Shown piece after piece: positions 1-10,490 of a stretch of DNA of 64,000 bases. Origin of the DNA: Luzula sylvatica. Lineage: Eukaryota; Streptophyta; Magnoliopsida; Poales; Juncaceae. The notes under the pieces are model-generated. The model was not told the origin of the DNA. It saw nothing but the letters and a program-made list of their open reading frames with translations, and did no database searches. How positions within the stretch are numbered: the stretch's first letter is position 1; each line of letters opens with the position of its first letter. The stretch spans positions 14,724,862 through 14,788,861 of the forward strand of contig OX326959.1 in the NCBI GenBank assembly GCA_946800325.1. The letters run 5' to 3'. The translations under genes and the position numbers were made by a program.

Positions 1-570
1 ACGAGACGTCAACAAGGCCGAGAAAGCAAGCCCCGTTTGGCTTTGAATACTGAAAAATTGCTTCATGCTAGAAAAACCGAGAGTAGAAATATGCAAATAA
101 CTCAACACTCTAGTACGTTATTTGGTGTTGCGTCTTATGATTTAAATCGATGCGAGACTCTAGTAAATGAAGTTCGTATACCAGAGTTGGCAACAAAATG
201 TACTTGTTCGTGCGGAATACCCCAATTGGAATATCTTCCGTGCTGTCATGTAATAGCGGTTTATCGAAAAATAAACAAGAGCCATTATGATATGTGTGAT
301 TCGTTCTATCGTATTGAAGCTTATAGGAGAACGTACGAGCAAATATTGCCAGTGATTCTTGATCGTCGTTATTGGCCGAATGTTCGAGGACCAAAACTAC
401 TTCCCCCAAGTGACGTGAAGAGAAAAGCTGGGAGACCGGTAAAAACACGAGAACGAACCGAGATGGATGCTGAGGGTCGAAATGCCAATCGGTGTAGTTT
501 TTGCAAGGAACGAGGTCACACTGTGCGTACTTGTGTCCCGTTTCGTCTTTCTCAAGAACATCGCGATTAA
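1..570 (+). CDS. MULE transposase, C-terminal part (5' end outside window)
   Basis: The frame is open from base 1 to the stop at 568-570, so this is the last 189 residues of a longer protein. It ends with a SWIM zinc finger (Cys-x-Cys near bases 196-210, then Cys-Cys-His at 241-249) and a retroviral-type zinc knuckle C-x2-C-x4-H-x4-C at about 490-536. A SWIM finger after the catalytic core and a terminal CCHC knuckle after a basic 'GRP' stretch are characteristic of plant MuDR/MURA-type transposases and the related FAR1 family. The catalytic DDE core would lie upstream and is not seen. A PMD gene follows 190 bp downstream on the same strand. No frameshift or stop is visible in the part present, so it may be a fairly young copy. 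A domesticated FAR1-like gene is less likely because element-type sequence follows at about 3.1 kb. Confidence 0.85.
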   Translation, partial: TRRQQGRESKPRLALNTEKLLHARKTESRNMQITQHSSTLFGVASYDLNRCETLVNEVRIPELATKCTCSCGIPQLEYLPCCHVIAVYRKINKSHYDMCDSFYRIEAYRRTYEQILPVILDRRYWPNVRGPKLLPPSDVKRKAGRPVKTRERTEMDAEGRNANRCSFCKERGHTVRTCVPFRLSQEHRD

Positions 571-763
571 TTTTAGTAATTTCAAGTTTTTGTCAAGTTT
601 TTGTAAAATATTATGTACTGAACATACTTTGAGTTTAAGATATTATGTATTTTGTGTTTTTTAAATCATGCAATCCATTTTGTGAATGAATGTATGTTTT
701 GTAGGTTTTTTTTTATATTTCATTTTGTTAATCAATGTATGTTTCGTATTTTTGTTTTGACAG

Positions 764-2790
764 ATGCAACATCCAGGACCTATCGATCCGTCCGTTCTCA
801 CAGATCAAATAAATCATGTGTCGAACGAGGTGGAGAAGCCTTCGATGACGATCCATCAGGGTGGTCGTGATTGGAGTCACTGGACGATGATGACTGCTGA
901 GATGGAGGTTCGACTGAGGCGAGCGGGTTTTTTTTTCCCGACCAGGGGGGCTTACGTGCAGTTGAATCAAACATTCATCGTTGCACTGATTCAGAGGTGG
1001 CGTCCGGAGACGAACACGTTTCACATGCCTCACGGAGAGATGACGATCACACTTCGCGACGTTTCCTTACTGACCGGTTTCGCTGTTGACGGTGAGCCCT
1101 TGTTTAGGGCCACGACTAGAGATGATGACCCCGCAGCCGAGATGACTCGGTTACTTGGGGCGTGTCCGGCAGATAATCGGCTCACATTAGCATGGTTGCG
1201 TAGGAATTTTCATAGACTACCGGAGGATCCCACAGAGGAGGCGTGGGATCGAATTACGCGAGCGTACATATTGTACTTTCTAGGCTCCATGGCTTTGGCA
1301 AATTCCACGAAAGGGAGATTGAGTATGAATTACGTTTACTTCTTGGAGGATTTCGACATATGTGGGCGTTATGCTTGGGGTGCTGCTGTCCTAGGCCATT
1401 TGTACAGGTCTTTAGGAAGTGCATGTTAGATTGGGCAAACTACGGGATCGGGTTGGTTTTCCCTCGTTCAGGTAATTTTTAATATTTTAATATTTTAATT
1501 TTTAATATTTTTACATATGTTAATATTTTTAATATTTTTTCATTTGTTTGTAGATTTGGGCTTGGTTTCATTTAGCTATTGGACGGCCCATCATGACTGC
1601 GCCGGGGTCTGTTGTTGAGGTGCCACTCATGAACTACTATGTCGGTGGCCACGCGTACACTGAGAGCAACAGGGGGAGTACAGTCATGTATTATGCTGAT
1701 CAGTTCGACAAACTGCAATCCGAACAAGTAAGAAATTTATTTACAAATTGTATTCACTTATAATTTTTTTAATTACAATTGTATTTTTCAGATTACTTGG
1801 AGTCCTTATACGGATGAGCTTACGGCAAATCTACCGCCAGCATGTTTTGTTGGTTCAGAGATTTGGATGGCAAAAGTCCCGTTGATATGCTATAATACCG
1901 CGGAGATGCATCTACCAGACAGGGTTATGCTCCAGTTTGGTTATCGCCAACACATCCCTACAAACCCGATTATGGCGCGTCGCGGGAAATTGAAGAACAC
2001 ACAAATCGCGTCTTACTTGGATTTTTGGGAGCAGCGGGATACACATGTTGTTAGAGAGGACGATACTGTATTGAACGGCGTGTTCACTAGATCGGTACAA
2101 AACTTAATTAGTTCGATCATATTTTATTAAACATTTCTTCTCTAATAACATGTATGTTTTTAGGATTACATGAGATGGTATTGGCGAATAACGAGGCGGT
2201 GGATCATCAACAGTATTAGTCCTCCTGATTTGAGCTTCCGACCTAGTGGTCCGCTTTTGCGATCCATGGTATGTCATCATTTATTATTTTTATTGTAATT
2301 ATATTAAATCAAATTGAAGTTATCAAAATTAATTTTATTGTAATTATAGGTCAACGAGATGCAGCTAGATATTCGTCGTGCGGGAGAAGGCGCGCCTTGT
2401 GTCCCTAATTGCCCATGTCGCATGATCTTAGATCAAATGGGTGGTAGAATGACGGTTTTGCTTGATGAATTATCGTTGAACTATTCGCACAGTCGGGACG
2501 TACCGGCTCCACACACGATGGATCCTCCACGCAGCGCACCGAATGACTTTGTCCAACCACCATTCACCGATTACGTGTCCACTTCGCGACCGAATTATGA
2601 CACTCCTGTCGGTACCGGTTTCATGGACTTCATGAACACCGCCTTTCAAAATGAGTATGGTACTTCGTATGGTCGTGGCGGTACTTCGTATGGTCGTGGC
2701 GGTACTTCGTATGGTGGTGGCAGTACTTCGTATGGTGGACATCCAGACTATTTCGATCCGACACAAAATGCACCGAGAGATGACATTTAG
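764..2790 (+). pseudogene. Plant mobile domain (PMD) protein with in-frame stop
   Basis: Five exons join in phase: 764-1471, 1554-1727, 1792-2094, 2164-2268, 2350-2790, all with GT-AG introns. The product resembles the plant mobile domain (Pfam PF10536) found in MAIN/MAIL1-type proteins, PP7-long-form proteins and many transposons. Recognisable features are the N-terminal Trp-rich block, the 'L(T)GFAVDG' segment, and the 'WAWFHLAIGRP' block that opens exon 2. The codon at 1427-1429 is TAG and lies inside exon 1, before the phase-0 donor at 1472. The alternative donor near 1408 would be out of phase, so a full 576-residue protein needs readthrough. The tail has Gly/Tyr/Ser repeats (2659-2740). 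An acceptor-like 'ttgacag' sits directly before the ATG, so a 5'-leader intron is possible. Placement right after a MULE transposase suggests it is element cargo, not a host gene. Possibly the stop is recent, since the rest is intact. Confidence 0.75.
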
Positions 2791-2863
2791 ATTATTGTTA
2801 TTGTGTTGTGATTGTTATATTATATTATGTTATTGTTATATTATGTTATATTATCTTTTTTGT

Positions 2864-3080
2864 TATTTTGATACAAAAATCCATAGGTATTTTGATACAA
2901 AAATCCATAGTTATTTTGATACAAAAATTATAAAAACAATACAAAAATTATATTAAAACAATACAAAAATTAATACAAATAACAAAAACATTATTATAAT
3001 TACTAAATTTTTAAAAAAATAAGGGCATTTTGATCATAAAAAAAGAAGGGCATTTTGATCATAAAAAAAAAGGGTATTTG
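2864..3080. repeat. Short AT-rich tandem repeats downstream of PMD gene
   Basis: Three copies of a 24-bp unit beginning 'tattttgatacaaaaatc' start near 2864, 2888 and 2912. They are followed by two to three copies of an 'aagggcattttgatcat' unit (about 3021-3075). No coding potential is seen. Confidence 0.7.
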
Positions 3081-3151
3081 AAAATAAAAGTTTCGTAGAG
3101 GGGTTTTTTTAGAATATTCAAAAAAGATAGGGGGTTTGTTGCAAATTTCCA
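3081..3151. mobile_element. Possible MULE-type terminus
   Basis: A run of T-rich and G-rich blocks ('agaggggttttttt', 'gatagggggtttgttgc') ends in 'aaatttcc'. The same pattern occurs at 21066-21182 and, inverted, at 52818-52925. Its position after the transposase and PMD genes suggests it is the right end of that element. The matching left end would lie before the window, so this cannot be confirmed here. Confidence 0.4.
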
Positions 3152-3191
3152 AAAAAACATCCGAAAAGAGGAAAAAAGAAGAAGGTAAATA

Positions 3192-3340
3192 GGCGCTGAA
3201 TCATACCCCGCCAGGCGCTGAACCATACCGCGCCTTTCTCTAATTACTAATTAACGAACAAAATATGTAATTAATTTGACATAAGCAAAGGCGCTGAACC
3301 ATACCGCGCCTTTTACAAAAGGCGCTGAACCATTCAGCGC
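3192..3340. repeat. Four copies of a GGCGCTGAA motif, one palindromic
   Basis: 'ggcgctgaa' occurs at 3192, 3214, 3290 and 3321. The first three are followed by 'ccatacc(g/c)cgcc'-like sequence, with one T variant. The fourth forms an 8-bp perfect dyad, gcgctgaa-cca-ttcagcgc, at 3322-3340. They stand out as GC-rich islands in AT-rich DNA. Confidence 0.75.
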
Positions 3341-4539
3341 AAAAGTCATTTTCAGAAATATTTTCAAAACTTGGTTATTTTTGTAATTCTTTTTTAAAAC
3401 TTGGTCAACAGTAAAAAAATTTCTTATAAATACTATATATTGTATACATTAAATTCTCAAATTGTATGAAGTCATTTTCTCAATCAAGAATTTTTTAATG
3501 AGTATTTGGCTTATTATTAGGCGTGAGGTGAACAAAAAAAAGTTATAACTGGGTCAATTAAATTAAAATTACTATACTAAACAACATGCTTCAAGCGGTT
3601 AGGTGTTACAAGTGTTCAAGCAATTAAAAATCTGCAGCGAAGTCGCGGATATTTTATCAACTATCATTTTTTGTGATCAATAATTCAACAAAATTTAGTT
3701 TCCTCCGATATCGCATACGCTTGTAAACCAACTATTAATACATCCATAACTAAATTATCTTTTTTTATTTATCCAAAATTAGTAAATCTATGATGCTCAT
3801 TCTCTCAATTTATACAAATATTTTGCAGAAGTACACCAACAAATATTGCATGACTAAAAATATGTTTTGCATGACAAGATGTAATTTGCATGCACCACCA
3901 TTTCAATATACAAAAATATCATAACAAGCCGGTTATAGAAAACCAAATTATAATATCCAAATCCAGTTCAGCCGGATGCACTAAAAATCAAATATAATAT
4001 GGGATCAAATATTACTTAATCAACTCTAATCTGGGGATTCCCCTTAATATTGTCGATCATTTGGGGACAATTCACTCTGCACCCCCTCTTTTTTCAATTG
4101 TTGTGTTCCATCACGGATTCCCCTGAATTTATTTGGAGAAAATTTGAAGGAAGAAAGAGCCGTAGGTCCTTAACATGTATGATCAAATGCCTCGAGAGAC
4201 TACCTCCTATTTGTATTGTCCAGAATTCCCAATTAAGATGATTTTGAACTAAATCTTAATAAATTATATCAATTAGGGATACTTGGGGTTAAGCATTTTC
4301 TGAATTGTTGGAATGGGCAATGTTTTTGTTGCCTTCTTCGGGTGATAATTGAAATTTACCTTAATTTTTCTATGCCTCATTTCATTGAATAGGAACTTAA
4401 TCATTTAGGTTATAATTGTTAGAGTAATTATAGAAAACTCAAAATAATATTTACAATTAATTTATAGGATTAACAAGCCATACAATTTGTAGGTATTTAT
4501 GTACCGCAAGAAAAATATGACATGACCACCTATTACTTA
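3341..4539. other. Non-coding AT-rich spacer
   Basis: No convincing coding region, RNA gene or tandem repeat was seen here. Short open frames (for example 4050-4241) have no recognisable protein features. Confidence 0.5.
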
Positions 4540-5130
4540 GTTCTTAATCATCTTATAATATAACTGTTACATTTGGACCAATTAATTGGTCTGTTACATC
4601 TTAGAAGAAACAAAAAGTATACAATGCAGGAAATAAACCACCGAAATCTGAGGTGGATATGGGTCCCGCTAGGTTTGCCACCTCAGATGAATTCTCCATT
4701 TCAATTTAGCGTTTTTTTTCTTCCTTCTCTTTCCTTCTTTGAACTTTCCAATTTCTCTAGATATCTTTGATTCCCTCGTTTCGTCTTTTTACTTGATCCT
4801 CTTTGTTTGAAGAACCTCGCCCCTTTTCTCATCAGATCCTCAAGTCTTACCTCTCCAATTTTGGTTATTCTCTGGTCTTCTCTCGCGAATGACTGTAATT
4901 GCTTATTTCCAATGAAATTGGCGAAAACTTCACCTAATCCACCTCTCGCCAGTTATGTTAGCACCCAATTCCTATCTCACATAAATCTCTACGCCAGGTA
5001 ATTGTATGCGTAGAAGTAATGTGTAGAATAATCATTTAAGAGTTATGTTTATTTTTAGACTTATGTGAGAATAATAATTTAAGATGTTTTGAACTAGGAC
5101 AATGTTCATGTTGCGGAAATTGTAATGTTG

Positions 5131-5240
5131 TTTTTACACGATAGTAATGCATGAGGCTGAGAAGAATAATAATATGATTTTTACACAATATCAATGCATG
5201 AGGCACAAAAGAATATTATTGTTATTTTTACACGATAAGA
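5131..5240. repeat. 47-bp tandem repeat, three partial copies
   Basis: The block 'tttttacacgata' recurs at 5131, 5178 and 5225, an exact 47-bp period. The units also share 'aatgcatgaggc'. Confidence 0.75.
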
Positions 5241-5328
5241 ACTTCTAATTCAATGTACTTTATGTACAAAAATACAAGAACAACTATATATTAAAGCCTA
5301 TCATGCATCATATATGCTAGTTTGGTTC

Positions 5329-5430
5329 AAGAAAACTCAGAATCACCAAAAATAATTTACCAAAAATATTAAAAGTCAAAGAAAACTCAGAATCACCAAA
5401 AATAATTTACCAAAAATCTTAAAAATATTA
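5329..5430. repeat. 50-bp tandem duplication
   Basis: 'gaaaactcagaatcacc' starts at 5331 and again at 5381, and similarity continues across the whole 50-bp unit. Confidence 0.8.
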
Positions 5431-5633
5431 GAGAATTGGTTTTTAATTTTGTATAAATTACCTAAAAAGTGAGATATGCAAAAGACTAAATTACACCCTA
5501 AATCCCTCCGCAATTCAAAACAAATAAAATCGCTAAATAAACATTTACACACGAATGTTAATAAACTCAAAAAAGAAAATTATTTAATACCTGATGTAAT
5601 TGCCAAGTAGTAGAGAGTTCACAACTTACATGT

Positions 5634-6625
5634 TTACAATGAAATAAAAGGCGAAATATTAACTGGTATTTCATAAGAGCCTTTCTTGATATCACAAGTG
5701 ATAAAGGCCATTGCACCTACAGTTTTACATAAAAGCCAGTTATCTTCCAATATTATGAAAGCAAATGCAATTCTTGTGCGTAAAATATCATAAAAAAGTA
5801 AGTGTACTAAGAGCTCCATACCAGCACGATTAACATTGCAATCGGCAAGATTAATCTCTTTAAGATACATGCATCTAGTAGAAACCCGAACGAGCCTTTT
5901 CTCACTCGTTGTCAGATCAATTGTTGTCGGATATGGACACCCAATCACAAGAAGGGATATTCCCTCACCAGTAACGCCTACGCATTTGCTGATCCCAATT
6001 TCTTGAAGAATCTTGCAATTTTGACTGATTGGTTCGAGGGATGAATCTGTGAGTTGTAAATCGTCAGTTTTAAAATGTTTAAGGTCATTTCTGGCGAGCT
6101 TAGTTTAGACAGGAATGTTGAGGTTAATTCCTGCAAATTTAAATCAAATATATAAATTAAAGAGAATGTTGAAGTTAATTCCTGCAAATTTAAATGAAAT
6201 GTATGATTAAAAAAAAAAACAAGAACTCTATTCCTGAATTTCAGGACAATACGAGTCCACCTAGTAACGAGCTGGAATCAGCACCGACCAGTAATGAGCT
6301 GTTTCCATTGCCGAGAAATAGCAGGCCTTCATCATCTATGTCGGAGCATCCAACCATGGCGGAGTCTTCAAGCTTTGCTAGAGAAACTAATGATCTTAGT
6401 GACTCATTTCCAACCTGACAACCGAAATCATGAATAGAACTCAAATCTTCAAGCAAGTGTTTCTTGAACGAGAAAGGTGGGTGAGCAATAGTAAAGGACA
6501 TAGGTACCTTCAGGTAAGAAATATCGAATTTTCTAAGCTCCTGACATTTCTTGACAAGCAAGTCGAACCAATATCACTAATTTCACGACACCATCCCCCG
6601 CCTCGTCCGCCGCCTAACTATGCCG
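5634..6625 (-). pseudogene. Decayed F-box/LRR-repeat gene (FBL3-like) fragment
   Basis: Reading the minus strand gives leucine-rich-repeat blocks of the plant F-box/LRR-repeat protein 3 type: WCREISDIG near 6600, then LVKKCQELRKFDISYLKV, then NESLRSLVSLAKLE, then SLEPISQNCKILQEIG and ISKCVGVTGEGISLLV near 6030-5950, and CMYLKEINLADC near 5860. One intron (6415-6507, GT-AG) is preserved: splicing it joins DISYLK to VGNESLR, as in the intact family. A one-base deletion near 6583 shifts the frame after DIG, and another shift lies near 6070. There is no F-box at the N-terminus and the repeats stop early, so this is a broken piece. It lies between the inverted repeats at 4.6 and 6.9 kb, which could mean capture by a transposon. 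Confidence 0.7.
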
Positions 6626-7032
6626 CCTAAATCCATGGCAATCTGCCGGTTTTAGAGAAAAGGGAGGCGTAAGCAGTAAAGTTGGGCCCCACGAGAAGAA
6701 AGCTTGAAGTCGTGTCGCCGAGTTCACAGAGGTAAGGCTGGGAAGTTTGGGTGTGACAAGATATGGAGAAGGAATGGAGTCGTGGAGAATGGCGACCGAT
6801 CTGCAGGGGTTTTTTCTTAGATAGACTGGGTATTCTTATGTGGGTGAGTAATTAGATGGACCCTCATCCAACTCAGACTTCGGTAAAGAGTTCGGTGGTT
6901 TAATTCCTGCACTGTACACTTTTCGGTTCTTAATCATCTTATAAGGGTGACCTGATAGCATTGTTTTTGTAACATATAACCCCTTGAGTTATTAAGGTTA
7001 AATGCATAATTAATGCACACGTTTCATTATTA

Positions 7033-7034
<2 letters not shown>

Positions 7035-7076
<42 letters not shown>
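7035..7076. repeat. (TA)n microsatellite
   Basis: About 21 uninterrupted TA dinucleotides. Confidence 0.95.
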
Positions 7077-7078
<2 letters not shown>

Positions 7079-7705
7079 ATGATTAAAAGATAACAGGCGG
7101 TTGAAATAAAAAGATACACAAGCATACAGTATAAACAGAGAGAAAAAGATTTATATATCCAATACTCATGGTTCTTTAATAATCCTTCAAATCCTTCACG
7201 TATTCTCAATATATTATTTTATATATGTAATATATTATTTCTAGTTGGGTGTTGAAGAATACTATCATCCGTCGTTCTCATGGACGTATCCTAAATAACG
7301 ACATTCCTGAATTATCTTGAGGCGTTTCCATGATGTCTGTACGATAGACGGAATAACAGTTTCAATTTTACGATTATATTTTCTTGTATATTTATGTTAT
7401 ATGTAAATAAGTATTAAAATATTATATTGTATTGTAGTTTATTCTATATTAATTTCCGAATATATCATTTTATTATATTTTGTTTTTAACAATAATTTAT
7501 ATCATTTTTCATTTCTTTTTGTTGTTTAATTACAATCCTCATATTCATTATTTCATAACTAATAAAAAAAATCATCATAATTAATAAAAGTCTACTCTTT
7601 TTCGACAGACAAGGCAGCGTACAGCAGGCAAATAATTCTCATGGAACACATTATCCCTTTTAGCAAAATCAGGATTATTATTCTCTTAAATTAGTGTTAT
7701 AGCAA

Positions 7706-8120
7706 GCCTGGTACAGCATGGGGGTTAAGGATAATAAACATCTTATTACTATCTTCAAGATAAATTAAGCAAATTTCTATTGCTAAGTCATATATTAACA
7801 AATTGGTGTCAAGGAAATTCGATGAATGAAATTTGCAAATATATGACTTAAGAGTGCTGAGTCATATGTTAACAAATTTGTTAATTTGTTAATATATGAC
7901 AATTTATATGGAATTTGTACTCTTTTTCAACATCCAAGGAAATTAAGCAAGCCTTAGGAGTCATTTAAAATTTTGTACTCTTTAAGGTAAAATTATATGT
8001 TGCTCACAATTTTTTTTCAAGATAAAAGTTTGGATTTGGCGTGTAATTGTTCATTGATCTGTACCAGTCTGGTACAACATGTGGGTTAAGGATAATAAAC
8101 ATCTTATTACTATCTTCATT
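7706..8120. repeat. Pair of ~55-bp direct repeats
   Basis: 'ggttaaggataataaacatc' preceded by 'tggtaca(g/a)catg' occurs near 7710-7757 and again near 8070-8117. The ~310 bp between them has no gene. Confidence 0.75.
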
Positions 8121-8303
8121 ATGTGATTTTATACTCTTGGTGCATCATTCCCAGCGGAATGAATGCCTTGATGGTACCAGAAACAATAAAAATTTAATTT
8201 TCACTTATACCCTTTATAAAGTGAAATTATTTGTTTATTTTCTTTATTATTATTTTTCAGCAAGGCTTGTGTTTCATCACCATATTTGAATAGGAGAATG
8301 CTA

Positions 8304-8590
8304 GAATCACCGAACTCATCCACATAATTACCTCCGAAATAACAGTTTATATAAAAAAGATAATAAATCACCGAACTCATCCACATAATTATCTCCGAAA
8401 TAACATTTTATATATTAAAAGATAATAAATCACCGAACTCATCCACATAATTATCTCCGAAATAACATTTTATATATTAAAAGATAATAAATCACCGAAC
8501 TCATCCACATAATTATCTCCGAAATAACATTTTATATATAAAAAGATAATAAATCATCGAACTCATCCACATAATTACCTCCGAAATTAT
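8304..8590. repeat. 62-bp tandem array, five copies
   Basis: The block 'aatcaccgaactcatccaca' begins at 8304, 8366, 8428, 8490 and 8552 (the last with one change), an exact 62-bp period. Units differ by only a few bases. The units are directly abutting with no unique spacers, so this is a minisatellite, not a CRISPR. Confidence 0.95.
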
Positions 8591-9660
8591 TTGTATTTTT
8601 GCAGGTTTTATAATTTGACAATATTATGCTATCATTCTCTTTATCTTCCCTTTCTCATGGATTTTTGCAAGGTATGTTTTCACAAGATTAAAATAATTTG
8701 GATAATGGGAGCGATTTTGTAGTATATCATGTGTACTTAAAAAATAAGGTAAATAGTTTAATCTTTTCAGTCTACAACACAAAATACACTAGCGATTCTT
8801 GGATGATTATTTTCATTACCTTACTAGATTGTGTATTGAACTGGAACGATCATCATGGTATGCAGTTGATTGGATTTTGGTTTGGCGTTATTGGCTTTGA
8901 ATTAGGTTTGATTTCGGGGCCGAATTGTTTGGAATTAAGTTTCCGATTGAAAAAGAGTGGAAAATGAAGGAGAGGCACATTTTCAATTCAAAAATCAATC
9001 TTCACAGAATAACAATGTAAGATAGATGACTATGGAAAAACTGAGCTGATGAAATCAGAACAATTGAAGCCTAATTTGGGTTGCTTTATTGATGTCAATA
9101 ACATACCAATAACTATGCCAGTGCTTAAATTTGAGGTGTTTTATTTATAGTGAAGGATGTGTGAAATGAGATATTGTTGTTTTTTTCAAAATATTTGATT
9201 CCACTTCTCATGTTATGTTTAATAATCAATTAGAGTTCAATTAGGATTAATTTGTGCCAATTAGAGTTTAATTAGTCTCGGTAAAAAAGAGAAGTGGTAT
9301 TATAAGACAATGCATGGGATTTACTTAGTTGCAGGTCTTGATTAGGTTGAATTTTAATTTATGTTATGATCAGGTTTAGATGTCAAAATAATAGAGCAAT
9401 CCACCGGAGACACTGATGCGGACTCTGACAATCCAATTTTGAAAATGAGTGTTCACTTTTAAAGTTTAATAGTGAGCGTTATTTTTATTAATAAAACAAT
9501 TAATTTACAGAAATTTAAGGAGTTGAATAAATAGTTGAAAAAATTAAGAGAAGTTCTATTATAAATTATTTGTGCTGGATCCAATTGCAAATTGCGATTA
9601 CAAGTGAATTATCTTACTTTTACGTGCTGGTGGATCCAATTGCGATTATAAATTATGACG
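8591..9660. other. Non-coding spacer
   Basis: The longest open frame (8698-8967, 89 codons) shows no recognisable domain and has AT-rich composition like its surroundings. No gene is supported. Confidence 0.4.
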
Positions 9661-9752
9661 TGGGCCGACTCCCGAACCGGGCCCCGCGTGGACCCGACCC
9701 TCCCCAGGCCTGGCCCTGCGTGGACCCGACCCTCCCCAGGCCGGGCCCCGCG
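9661..9752. repeat. Isolated GC-rich island with internal duplication
   Basis: 'gtggacccgaccctcccc' occurs twice about 40 bp apart, within about 90 bp of strongly GC-rich sequence in an otherwise AT-rich region. The reverse complement of the same motifs ('ggggagggtcgggcccacgc') occurs in the GC core of the large inverted repeat near 16896-16916, so the two are related. Confidence 0.75.
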
Positions 9753-10330
9753 AGAAATTTCATATAAATGGAGTAATGAATAAATTATTAAATTCTCATT
9801 TAGGATATAGTAGCAGCCTAGCTAGAAATTTCATATAAATTGTCATATATTTAAGAATTTCTCGGTAAGACGGTAAGTCGTATAATTTCTTTCCTACATT
9901 AAAAAAGTTAAAAAAAATTATTTTCATAATTAAATTTTTTATTAATATATTGAAAAATACAGATATATCCTAACCATGTATTTGTACTTGAAGTTTGTAA
10001 ACCACGGAGTTCCTCCCAGCTCGAATCGCTCCAACAGCGTCGAACTAAATTTAAAATTAATATAAAATGAAATGTATATTTACAAAAAAGTTCTTCTAAA
10101 TTACCTAAAAATTTAGGCTAGAGGATCATTTTGCTACTGAAACATGAAAAATCGGAGGCAATAAACTAATTACATTTTGAACCTAAAATATAAACCAAAA
10201 TCAATTAATCTCATATATATTTACATAAAAATAAAAAAAATTGTATTTGTTATTTTTGAAACATAAAAAGTGGGTTTGTCATTATCGAGTTAAACAACCA
10301 ATGTCAAAATGCCATGAATTAAAATTATTT
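9753..10330. repeat. Dispersed repeat family A, copy 1
   Basis: This stretch shares long blocks with 14270-14540 and 26145-26600, for example 'tatattgaaaaat(a/g)cagatata' and 'tttgaaacataaaaagtg'. It includes a short direct repeat 'agaaatttcatataaat' at about 9753 and 9823. No coding potential is seen. Confidence 0.6.
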
Positions 10331-10490
10331 TGTAAATTGGTTTACGCACATCAAAAATATTCAAAATATTTTTTCATTTGTGTTACTCGTGTTTAAACTT
10401 TGATTTTGTTGTTTACGGCACGGAACAAATGGACCCTCTAGTCCAAAACGAGACAGGTAGTTCGAAGGACCTCAACAATGCGTTACGAAT

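Larger units (their letters stand above)
4540..6944. mobile_element. Possible non-autonomous element enclosing an F-box pseudogene
   Basis: About 60 bp at 4603-4664 is the inverted complement of 6857-6930; shared core 'gtgcaggaattaaaccacc' on one side and 'atgcaggaaataaaccacc' on the other. A 19-bp exact direct repeat, gttcttaatcatcttataa, occurs at 4540-4558 and 6926-6944. Inverted ends with a flanking direct repeat suggest a mobile element that carried the gene fragment inside. However, the direct repeat is long for a target-site duplication and partly overlaps the right inverted repeat. A rearranged locus is an alternative. Confidence 0.4.

Noticed and set aside
8304..8590. CRISPR-like array
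   Set aside because: Units are contiguous 62-bp repeats with no unique spacers, in a plant genome.
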